Assembly (NCBI GenBank): GCA_027488905.1
Contig: JAIYAT010000010.1
Location: forward strand, 277,061-341,060
Source of the DNA: Bacteroidota bacterium
GTDB lineage: Bacteria > Bacteroidota > Bacteroidia > UKL13-3
Reading direction: 5' to 3'
DNA length: 64,000 nucleotides
Within the stretch, counting starts at the first letter, position 1. Every line of letters begins with the position of its first letter. Shown here in pieces: positions 26,124-33,337 of the stretch. The notes beneath the pieces are model-generated. The model was not told the DNA's origin. It saw only the letters and a list, made by a program, of their open reading frames with translations, and searched no databases. Made by a program: the position numbers and the translations under genes.

Positions 26124-27002
26124 TTATTTCAGTCGCTTCATTTTCCATTTATCGTTTTTATTCCAATACTCAATGGATTTGACCTTTCCAAACTCGTTAT
26201 AATCCAGTGTTACACCTCCTCCTACAAAACGCATTAATTTCCCCTGTCGGTTGGTAATTGTGGTTGAAATAATATTACCCCTAATATCCGAGGTCGTTTG
26301 TATTGTGCAATCCCCACAGAAACTATAATAGCTCTGAGTCGTGTCAAAGTTAATATCATATGCAAAGTCCTTTGTGAAATGAATGGATGAAACATCTTGC
26401 TCTTTCGTCCAGTGAGTCCTGAGAGAACTACTCTTCGCCTGTTCAAAAGTTTGTCCAACAGTCCCATCGTGGTAGTAAATGGTTTCTCTTATTAAGCCTC
26501 TCCTTTGGTGGTAAATGCTCTGCTTCCTTTTGATTCCTGTCGAATAGAACCAATTTTCATAAAAAAGTGAATCTTTATCAAAAGGCATTTTATAGGATTC
26601 GGGGCTAGCGGTAACATAGTCCCATGTTGGGCCCCACCACTGATAATAAATCCAGTTTCCGACCTTAAAAGTGGTGTCTGAATTTTTACGGTATGCTCCC
26701 GTTCGGAACGTCCATAAACTATCGTCTTTATATGTTCCAATAGTAAGGAAGTTGCCGTAGACGTTGTATTCTAAGAAGCAACCGCTAACCTTGTTGTCAA
26801 CTAAATTGAACGAGTAGTGAAGTTTCGCAGTGTCATTGTTAAAAAACACTTTCCATTTTCCGTTTGGTAGAACAGTCGGGATATCGTGTAAATCAATTGT
26901 ATCAAGAGCGAAAAATGTGTCGGTAGGAGAAGCAATCCTTTTGTATTTCTGTCCGAAAACAGAGAATGGGACTAAAGTCATTAAAATCAATAATCGCGTC
27001 AT
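26124..27002 (-). CDS. Exported protein with MORN/YwqK-like repeats (cassette gene)
   Basis: 292 residues with signal peptide (MTRLLILMTLVPFSVFG). The body has short repeats such as GKWKVFFNNDTAKLHYSF, GCFLEYNVYGNFLTIGTYKD and GQTFEQ that resemble the MORN_2 type repeats of the YwqK-like proteins. Members of that group can act as immunity proteins to toxins, but nothing here proves it. Flanked by attC-like sites at 25991-26118 and 27015-27144. Confidence 0.55.
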   Translation of the reverse strand: MTRLLILMTLVPFSVFGQKYKRIASPTDTFFALDTIDLHDIPTVLPNGKWKVFFNNDTAKLHYSFNLVDNKVSGCFLEYNVYGNFLTIGTYKDDSLWTFRTGAYRKNSDTTFKVGNWIYYQWWGPTWDYVTASPESYKMPFDKDSLFYENWFYSTGIKRKQSIYHQRRGLIRETIYYHDGTVGQTFEQAKSSSLRTHWTKEQDVSSIHFTKDFAYDINFDTTQSYYSFCGDCTIQTTSDIRGNIISTTITNRQGKLMRFVGGGVTLDYNEFGKVKSIEYWNKNDKWKMKRLK

Positions 27003-27014
27003 TTTATAATTTTG

Positions 27015-27144
27015 GCTAACGTTCCCACGCTTGGCGCAGTGGGGGATTTTGGAAAACTAAATTGTCAACCAGCACGAATTTACAATAGAAGCACAAACTT
27101 TCTATGAACGATGTTAGCCCCCATTGCGCCAAACGTGTGTTAGC
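27015..27144. repeat. attC-like imperfect palindrome (site 6, best example)
   Basis: Left arm GCTAAC, GTTCCCACGC, TTGGCGCAGTGGGGG; right arm in reverse complement GCTAAC, ACACGT, TTGGCGCAATGGGGG. The stem is 15 bases with one mismatch, the core pairs are perfect, and the left spacer is four bases longer. The centre (about 75 bases) does not pair well. Confidence 0.75.
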
Positions 27145-27154
27145 ACCAGTAGTT

Positions 27155-28048
27155 CTATTCATTCGGTTTTACGTTTACTAATTTTTCAATTTGAACTCTT
27201 TCAAAAAAGTCAGCAAGTTTCAACTCGATTTTTGTCGAGTTGAAAATGTCCTTGACTTTTTCTGCTTTTTCAGGGTGTATTATTTTACAATTTTTAAATT
27301 CAAAATCGGTAAGGTAACTTCCAAATCTTTCCTTAAACGTGTCAGCACTTATTAGTCCAACTTCTTCAATTGTCCTGAATAATTTTTTATAATTCTTTGT
27401 CAACAAGTAATAGTCAGCAGGAGGAAAAACATTTGGTAAGTATTGTGTCCAAGTGCAGATTGTTACTATTAGTCCGTCTGACTTACTTTTAAACAAGTAG
27501 AGTTTTGGAACATAATAGTTGCCACCTAATTTTTCTTGTAATAATGACTTGTTGCGATTATAGTTATAAAAGTCATTTGATTTCTCTAACGGATAAAATT
27601 CAAGTTCGTATTCCTTAAAAAAGTTTGTGGAGTTTCTTGAATTTGTTTCCGACCAATTTTCATAAAGTTCTTTTTCCTTTGGTTTTAAAGGATTGTCTGG
27701 GTCGGTTGTTGATTGTGGGTTAAGAACAAATAAATCAAGGTCTTTTATGAATTTGTCAACGAACTCAAATGCAAACTGTCCAAAAAAGTCTGGTCTTAGA
27801 TAATTTAAGTTGAAAGTAAAATGAGTGTTGTCAAAGTCAGCAAAGTTTTCAAATAGCTCAATAGCTTCTTCGTCAGTTTCAGGTTCATTTTGGTCAACCG
27901 AAAAATATGTTTCCGTGTCTTCGTCTTCCACAAACCATTGTTTATCACTTTCACTTGTTGAAGTCAAGTTATTGTTTAAATATTCTGCGATTTTACTTTC
28001 TGTCAAGTCTGAATTTTTTCTCTTGTAAAAGTATAGGTCGTAACTCAT
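27155..28048 (-). CDS. Acidic protein of unknown function (cassette gene)
   Basis: 297 residues, no signal peptide, very acidic (QNEPETDEEAIELFENFADFD). The start MSYDLYFYKRKNSDLTESKI is one I have seen in small-domain hypothetical or immunity-like proteins of mobile regions, but I cannot name the family. The middle has paired Phe/Tyr-rich strands (FDNTHFTFNLNYLRPDFFGQ). Site 6 follows its stop and a half-site with GGTGCTAAC lies 31 bases before its start (28079-28087). Confidence 0.5.
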   Translation of the reverse strand: MSYDLYFYKRKNSDLTESKIAEYLNNNLTSTSESDKQWFVEDEDTETYFSVDQNEPETDEEAIELFENFADFDNTHFTFNLNYLRPDFFGQFAFEFVDKFIKDLDLFVLNPQSTTDPDNPLKPKEKELYENWSETNSRNSTNFFKEYELEFYPLEKSNDFYNYNRNKSLLQEKLGGNYYVPKLYLFKSKSDGLIVTICTWTQYLPNVFPPADYYLLTKNYKKLFRTIEEVGLISADTFKERFGSYLTDFEFKNCKIIHPEKAEKVKDIFNSTKIELKLADFFERVQIEKLVNVKPNE

Positions 28049-28294
28049 TGTATGTTCGTTTGTGTCGTTTTACTATTGGTGCTAACTCTTTTATATGCGA
28101 AGCAAAATACTAAATTAAGGTTAATTATTGTGTAATTGCCGATAGTAATTATCGTTTTATTGAAAGTTAGCAATTGATAAATTTAGGTTCAGAAATTAAA
28201 TACTTATGCAGTTTACCAATAGCGTTTCTCATCAACCCAAATTGCTTGATAAAGAAGATTTTAGCATCTATTCACTCTTGCTCTATACCTCTTA

Positions 28295-28602
28295 TAGAGT
28301 AGCTTCGCACCTCTTATGGAGTAGCACCGCACCTCTTATGGAGTAGCACTGCACCTCTTATGGAGTAGCACCGCACCTCTTGTGGAGTAGCTTCCCACCT
28401 CTTGTGGAGTAGCTTCGCACCTCTTATAGAGTAGCTTCGCACCTCTTATGGAGTAGCTTCGCACCATTTGGGTAGTAGCTTCCCACCTCTTATGGAGTAG
28501 CTTCGCACCTCTTGTGGAGTAGCTTCCCACCATTTGTGGAGTAGCTTCCCACCATTTAGGTAGTAGCTCCCCACCATTTGTATAGTTGCTCCCCACCTAA
28601 TG
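28295..28602. repeat. 22-bp tandem repeat (minisatellite), 14 units
   Basis: Fourteen units of exactly 22 bases, type TGGAGTAGCTTCGCACCTCTTA, start every 22 bases from 28295 to 28602, with drift toward CACCATTTG in the last units and a partial unit before the first. There are no spacers. It lies between the cassette region and recX. The unit length is not a multiple of three, so it is unlikely to be coding. Confidence 0.9.
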
Positions 28603-28684
28603 GGACTCCCCTTTGTTCTCCTTTTCCAAGACGCTCACACTCAAACTCTTGCTTTAAACTGTCTAGGTGCTACCTTGGTATAAC

Positions 28685-28800
28685 ATGAAGTTGCGCCAGA
28701 AGCCAGATGCTTGGATCTTAGCACCGAGAAAGAGTGTATTAGTACCCAGCACGCTGCAAGGCCAGAAGCTAGAAGCCAGCTGCCAGAGGCGGACCACCAG
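28685..28800. repeat. Imperfect AGAAGCCAG-rich stretch
   Basis: Several short words (GCCAGAAGCCAGA, GCCAGAAGCTAGAAGCCAG, GCCAGAGGC) recur between the minisatellite and recX. No gene and no clean hairpin are seen. Confidence 0.45.
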
Positions 28801-28825
28801 GAGCTCCTTAAGCGTGTAAATTAGA

Positions 28826-29332
28826 TTGTGTAAACTCTTGCTTACTTTTGCCCTATTGGAATCTAAAAAGAAATACATCAGCAACAACGATGCTTTGATA
28901 AAAGCTGCCTCTTTCTGCGCCTACCAAGAGCGTTGCCACAAGGAGCTTAAAGAGAAGTTAGCAGAGTGGGGCATTTATAGCCTAGAGGCAGATGAATTGA
29001 TGGTGAAGCTTATCGAATTAAACTATTTAAACGAGGAACGTTTCGCCCAAGCCTTTGCTGGAGGCAAGTTTAGGGTCAAACAATGGGGGAAATTGCGCAT
29101 CAAACAAGAACTTAAACTACGCGATGTGTCCGACTATTGCATCAACAAGGGCCTAAAAGAAATTGAAGACCAAGATTACCGAGATACCTTAAGGGAAGTA
29201 TTGGAAAAGAAACTTAGCAGTTTGGGTAAACTAAAGGCTCCCGAGGCCAAAAACAAGGCCTATAAATATGCCCTTTCTAGGGGGTTTGAACCCAATTTGA
29301 TTTGGGAACTTTTGTCGGATATAAAGCTTTGA
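28826..29332 (+). CDS. recX: Regulatory protein RecX
   Basis: Modulator of RecA filaments. About 160 residues of the RecX three-helix repeats: LIKAASFCAYQERCHKELKEKLAEWG, LIELNYLNEERFAQAFAGGK, QWGKLRIKQELKLRDVSDYCI and ALSRGFEPNLIWELLSD. Only TTG codons are available as starts: 28826 or, better, 28856, because a TACTTTTG box lies at 28843-28850; the mRNA would then be leaderless. No recA here. It contains the iterated 10-mer at 29283. Confidence 0.85.
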   Translation: MCKLLLTFALLESKKKYISNNDALIKAASFCAYQERCHKELKEKLAEWGIYSLEADELMVKLIELNYLNEERFAQAFAGGKFRVKQWGKLRIKQELKLRDVSDYCINKGLKEIEDQDYRDTLREVLEKKLSSLGKLKAPEAKNKAYKYALSRGFEPNLIWELLSDIKL

Positions 29333-29354
29333 ACAAATATTAGTTTGGCTTGTT

Positions 29355-29362
29355 TATCTTTG
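29355..29362 (+). promoter_or_regulatory. -7 promoter box of the nfu gene
   Basis: TATCTTTG matches TAnnTTTG; the ATG follows 17 bases later. No good -33 TTTG at the normal spacing was seen, the nearest being 23 bases before. Confidence 0.45.
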
Positions 29363-29379
29363 TAACTCAAAATACCATT

Positions 29380-29952
29380 ATGACAGATACTAGCACTTTT
29401 TTAGACATATATGCCGAGGCAACGCCAAATCCAGAAACTATGAAATTTGTGTGCAACCGCATGATTTTAATGGACGATGCTGTTGATTATCCTACCAAAG
29501 AAAAGGCATTCGACTCGCCACTAGCCAAAAACTTATTCGAGTTTAGTTTTGTAAATGGCGTGTTTATCATGAACAACTTTGTTACCATTACTAGGGTTCC
29601 GGGTGCTGAGTGGCACGAATTGATTCCAATTCTCAAAGAATTTTTAAAAGCCTACCTCGAAGCTGGCGAACCCATTGTAACAAACCGCAGCACCCCACAC
29701 AAATATGAAGGTGCTGATAGTTTAATTGTGGCCCAAATTATGGACGTATTAGATACCTACATCAAACCCGCAGTAGAAACAGATGGCGGGATGATTTCAT
29801 TTAAATCTTTTGATGCAGGTATAGTAACTGTAGAACTTAAAGGTTCATGCAGTGGTTGCCCTTCTAGCACCGTTACCTTAAAGCGCGGTATCGAAGGCAT
29901 GCTCACACGCATGGTTCCTGAAGTGAAGGAAGTAGTGGCCGAGAGCTTGTAA
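29380..29952 (+). CDS. nfu: NifU/Nfu-type iron-sulfur cluster scaffold protein
   Basis: 190 residues carrying a Nfu N-terminal domain (EATPNPETMKFVCNRM, LFEFSFVNGVFIMNNFVTI) and a C-terminal NifU domain with the cluster-ligating CSGC (about 157-160). It assembles or carries a 4Fe-4S cluster for target proteins. The ATG at 29380 is preferred because the box at 29355 lies between it and the ATG at 29350. The last 57 bases have a broken copy at 36924-36979. Confidence 0.92.
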   Translation: MTDTSTFLDIYAEATPNPETMKFVCNRMILMDDAVDYPTKEKAFDSPLAKNLFEFSFVNGVFIMNNFVTITRVPGAEWHELIPILKEFLKAYLEAGEPIVTNRSTPHKYEGADSLIVAQIMDVLDTYIKPAVETDGGMISFKSFDAGIVTVELKGSCSGCPSSTVTLKRGIEGMLTRMVPEVKEVVAESL

Positions 29953-30031
29953 CTCAGACGCTACAATTTTCCGGTTAAAAATAACCACATTCACCTAGTT
30001 AAAAATCATTGTGGGCAAAGCAGTAAATAAA

Positions 30032-30607
30032 ATGAAGGTTGGTTTAGAGGACATCATACAATCCATTTATTTATTGCCTCAAGAAGTATTGGAAGATGTT
30101 TTGGCACAATTTCAACATTTGGAATATCCCAAAAACTATTTTTTATTGAAACCGGGCAAACCCTGTAAACACCTTTGGTTTATGACAAATGGTGCTGTAA
30201 GGTACTTTTACACCAATGACCAAGGAAAGGAAATGAACACTTGGTTTAGTTTAGACACTCAAATTATCACAGATGCTCCTAGCTTAGTAAATCAAACATT
30301 GGCTCAAGAGAGTATTCAACTAATAGAAGATAGTGAAATACATGCCATTGAATATACTTCAATACAAACATTACTTCAAAAGCATCATTCATTTGCCCTT
30401 TGGTATATTAAGTTGGTGGAAATGCATTATATAGCACAAATTGAGGATAGACTTTCAGATTTACAATTCCTTGATGCAACACAACGCTACCAAAAACTAT
30501 TAAACCTTTACCCAGACATTACCAATCGCATAAGTCTTGGAAACATTGCCTCCTACTTAAACATCACTCAAGAAACGCTGAGTAGAATTAGATCGGGCAA
30601 ACTCTAA
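30032..30607 (+). CDS. Crp/Fnr-family transcription regulator
   Basis: About 191 residues: cyclic-nucleotide-binding-like barrel (YFLLKPGKPCKHLWFMTNGAVRYF), a long dimer helix (ALWYIKLVEMHYIAQIEDRLSDLQF) and an HTH (RISLGNIASYLNITQETLSRIRSG). It has one cysteine only, so it is not an Fe-S FNR, and the cAMP-binding Arg/Glu pair is not evident. ATG at 30032 rather than GTG at 30011. A perfect FNR-type box lies between it and the following gene, making that gene its probable target. Confidence 0.85.
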   Translation: MKVGLEDIIQSIYLLPQEVLEDVLAQFQHLEYPKNYFLLKPGKPCKHLWFMTNGAVRYFYTNDQGKEMNTWFSLDTQIITDAPSLVNQTLAQESIQLIEDSEIHAIEYTSIQTLLQKHHSFALWYIKLVEMHYIAQIEDRLSDLQFLDATQRYQKLLNLYPDITNRISLGNIASYLNITQETLSRIRSGKL

Positions 30608-30614
30608 CCATTTT

Positions 30615-30628
30615 TTGATATACATCAA
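30615..30628. promoter_or_regulatory. FNR/DNR-type binding box
   Basis: TTGATATACATCAA is a perfect copy of TTGATnnnnATCAA. It sits 8 bases after the Crp/Fnr gene and 88 bases before the desaturase-reductase fusion gene; binding by that regulator is inferred. Confidence 0.6.
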
Positions 30629-30715
30629 ACCCCTTTTTGTTCTAAGTCAAAAGCTTTCATAACCATGCTTTGCAATTTTGCAGTGTAAATTATTACACTT
30701 TAAAATTGGCTCAAA

Positions 30716-32536
30716 ATGAATATTACAACATTTTTTGAAAACATTATTGCCGCATTTGGCGAACAGCTAAGCTGGTATGCAGGATTTGCATTTCCATTCT
30801 TTTTTATCTTTTGGATAGTAGGTAAGAAGTACTTTAAAAAGATAAGAATACAAGAAACTGAAAGAGCTAACCTGCATCATTTTAAACACGATTTAGGTTT
30901 TTCAACTAGTACCTTCCTGGTTTTTGCAATTTTTGATGTTTTTCTTCTTTATCTAGAAAGCAAAGGTTATACAAAAGTCTATTTCAATATCAATGACTTC
31001 GGCTACTTGTGGTTAGGTGTTAGTTTTTTTATTGTACTCTTTTTAGATGATATGTTTTTCTATTGGAGCCATAGGGCTATGCACTTGCCTCGTTTTTATA
31101 AATTCTTCCATAAGGTACATCACGAAAGTACCGATCCATCGCCACTAACTGCTTTTGCCTTCCATCCTTCGGAAGCAGTAATTGAACAAATGATGGGTTT
31201 CGTGTTACCATTTCTCATTCCACTAAATTTCGGCGTAATAATAGCTTGGCAAGTTTTCTCCATGCTCAACAATGTACTGGCACATTTAGGCTATGAAACC
31301 TATCCAAAAGGTTGGGTAAAATTCCCTTTGTTAAAATACAAAGTAGCTTCCACCCATCATAATATGCACCATCAATTGTTTAATGGCAATTATGCTTTAT
31401 ACTTTACTTGGTGGGATAAATGGATGGGCACCGAGTTTAAAGACTATGAAACCCGACACGAGCAAATTTTTGAAAGAAAGAATATCAAAAAATCGAGTAA
31501 AGGTTTGTATTTGCTAGAAGTTTCTGAGATTAGGCAAGAAGCAAATGAGGCCTTTACAATTCAGTTTGCTAATGTTCCATCTATCTTCAGAGATTTCTCA
31601 GCAGGGCAACATCTAACCATAAAGGTAAACATCAATGGGGAAATCTTGTATCGTACATTTTCAATTTCTTCGATACCAAATAAAGATAATTTTTTGACTT
31701 TGACCATCAAAAAGATTAAGGGAGGTAAGGCTACTAATTACTTGGCCGAGCATTTAAAAGTTGGAGATAGTTTAGAAGTTACTACACCATCTGGTCAATT
31801 TTATATTAATCCAGAACCAGCCAATCAAAAGCATTATTTAATGATTGCAGGTGGAAGTGGCATCACACCAATTTACAGCATGATAGGCACTATTTTAAAG
31901 TTTGAGCCTAAAAGCAAAATCACTTTGCTCTATGCTAACAGAACTTCAAACAGCATCATTTTCAAAGAAAAATTCGAACAATGGACAGCAGAATTTCCTG
32001 CTCAATTGGAAGTCAAACATTATTTGAGTGAAGAAGAAAATCCGCATAATGCTATCAGAGGTTATATTACGAGAATTTCGTTGGAAGAAATAGTAACCCA
32101 ACATGAGAAGAATAAAATAGATTTTTACCTCTGCGGTCCAGAAATAATGACGAACAAGCTTATTGAAGATTTGACTTATTTAGGAATAACAAAAGGCAAA
32201 ATTCATCGAGAGTTATTTATAATCACAACCCAAACACAAGAAAGTGTTTCACACAAAGCGCTAGTTTCTGCAAAACTATTTGGCAAAACCTATCAATTTG
32301 AAACCCAAGAAGGCAAAACCATTTTGCAAAGTGGCTTAGACCAAAACATACCTCTGCCTTTTTCTTGCCAAAGTGGACTATGCGGTATGTGCAAAATGAA
32401 ATGCACCGAGGGCAAGGTTAGGATGAAGAGTAATCAGGTGCTAACTGAAAAGGACCTAAAAGACGGTTATATACTTACCTGCCAATCGCTTCCTCAAACA
32501 CATGCAATTACCATTAAGCATTCCCAATCGTTATGA
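30716..32536 (+). CDS. Fusion of sterol-desaturase/fatty acid hydroxylase-like domain with FAD/NAD(P) and 2Fe-2S reductase
   Basis: 606 residues. The N-terminal half is a membrane di-iron hydroxylase (SHRAMH 118-123, FHKVHH 131-136, and STHHNMHHQLFNGNY near 220) with about five hydrophobic segments. From about 265 follows a PaaE-like reductase: FAD motif YRTFSISS near 310, NAD motif GGSGITP near 380, CGPEIM near 475, and a plant-type ferredoxin tail CQSGLCGMC near 550 with a further Cys. Normally these oxygenases take electrons from separate proteins; here donor and catalyst are one chain. Substrate unknown, probably a lipid. Preceded by an FNR-type box; followed by an overlapping gene. Confidence 0.85.
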   Translation: MNITTFFENIIAAFGEQLSWYAGFAFPFFFIFWIVGKKYFKKIRIQETERANLHHFKHDLGFSTSTFLVFAIFDVFLLYLESKGYTKVYFNINDFGYLWLGVSFFIVLFLDDMFFYWSHRAMHLPRFYKFFHKVHHESTDPSPLTAFAFHPSEAVIEQMMGFVLPFLIPLNFGVIIAWQVFSMLNNVLAHLGYETYPKGWVKFPLLKYKVASTHHNMHHQLFNGNYALYFTWWDKWMGTEFKDYETRHEQIFERKNIKKSSKGLYLLEVSEIRQEANEAFTIQFANVPSIFRDFSAGQHLTIKVNINGEILYRTFSISSIPNKDNFLTLTIKKIKGGKATNYLAEHLKVGDSLEVTTPSGQFYINPEPANQKHYLMIAGGSGITPIYSMIGTILKFEPKSKITLLYANRTSNSIIFKEKFEQWTAEFPAQLEVKHYLSEEENPHNAIRGYITRISLEEIVTQHEKNKIDFYLCGPEIMTNKLIEDLTYLGITKGKIHRELFIITTQTQESVSHKALVSAKLFGKTYQFETQEGKTILQSGLDQNIPLPFSCQSGLCGMCKMKCTEGKVRMKSNQVLTEKDLKDGYILTCQSLPQTHAITIKHSQSL

Positions 32537-33144
32537 GAAGGCTATTATTTATCACCCTATTCTTTATGCTTAACACAAGCATTCGTGCCCAAATTGTAGT
32601 TGAAGCCCTTACAGGAAATAAACAAGCACATTATATAAACTATATTGATAAAGATCTGGACAGTTCTGCAAAATGGAATTTCTTTAACCTTAATCGTTTT
32701 ACGGTAAACTACAAAGAAAGGGCATTAAATACAGTTTCTATGGAGGGGCAACTTACTTATCAATTCAAACCATGGTTAGGAATATCCGCAGGAGCTGGTT
32801 TTTATGGTGAGTTATTTGTTCCAACCATTGGGTTAAGTCTTTCTTACATGAATAAAAAAGAAGACTTTTTTATTCAAATGTACCCAACTATTGTTTTTGT
32901 TGAAGGACAGGTTGCACCAAGTGTTTTAGGGCTCATTGGGTATTCTCCACAATTCAGCAAAAGTTGGGGATTTTCCTCTCAAGCTATTTTTTCGGTTGAC
33001 CCTAATGAAGCATCTGAAATTATTAGAATTGGAGCTAACTACAAAAATTTGGTTCAGCTTGGACTAGGAATTGACATGCTTCAAAGCTTTCAAACAAAGA
33101 ATATAAACTTAAACTTTGGACCCTTTGTTAGATTCAACTTTTGA
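32533..33144 (+). CDS. Exported protein of unknown function, probable outer-membrane barrel
   Basis: 203 residues with signal peptide (MRRLLFITLFFMLNTSIRAQ). The rest alternates polar and hydrophobic residues as in barrel strands and ends GPFVRFNF, an aromatic final residue common in outer-membrane barrels. The ATG overlaps the stop of the fusion gene (ATGA at 32533-32536), so it belongs to its operon and may take part in the same lipid pathway. Its 3' end overlaps the convergent small gene by 36 bases. Confidence 0.6.
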   Translation: MRRLLFITLFFMLNTSIRAQIVVEALTGNKQAHYINYIDKDLDSSAKWNFFNLNRFTVNYKERALNTVSMEGQLTYQFKPWLGISAGAGFYGELFVPTIGLSLSYMNKKEDFFIQMYPTIVFVEGQVAPSVLGLIGYSPQFSKSWGFSSQAIFSVDPNEASEIIRIGANYKNLVQLGLGIDMLQSFQTKNINLNFGPFVRFNF

Positions 33145-33318
33145 TAGGCAAACTTTCTTATACCCATACACCGCACCTGCAACAATTAGCAATGATATGC
33201 CGCCATCTAAAGGCACATCATCTACATCATCCTCAAAGCCTGGTTGGGCATACAAGGAAATTGAACTTGCTAATAGTAAGCCGATGATTAGTATTTGAAT
33301 CTTAATGAATTTTTTCAT
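33109..33318 (-). CDS. Small exported protein with C-terminal PLDGG-hydrophobic-basic sorting-like tail
   Basis: 69 residues starting MKKFIKIQILIIGLLLASSI with a signal peptide, then an acidic linker (FEDDVDDV), PLDGGISLLIVAGAVYGYKK and a basic tail. A P-x-D-G-G motif, hydrophobic stretch and lysine/arginine end recur in short Bacteroidota proteins and are thought to be a protein-sorting signal. The ATG at 33318 is chosen over the longer frame, which runs into the ice-binding gene. It follows that gene on the same strand (20 bases after its stop). Confidence 0.65.
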   Translation of the reverse strand: MKKFIKIQILIIGLLLASSISLYAQPGFEDDVDDVPLDGGISLLIVAGAVYGYKKVCLSKVESNKGSKV

Positions 33319-33337
33319 GTTGAATTTGTTTATTGAA

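Noticed and set aside
28336-28596. An 86-residue coding frame on the minus strand in the tandem repeat
   Set aside because: The frame is only the translation of the 22-base unit, whose period of 22 is not a multiple of 3; no start context or promoter.
28295-28602. CRISPR array
   Set aside because: Units are head-to-tail with no unique spacers and no cas genes nearby; it is a minisatellite.
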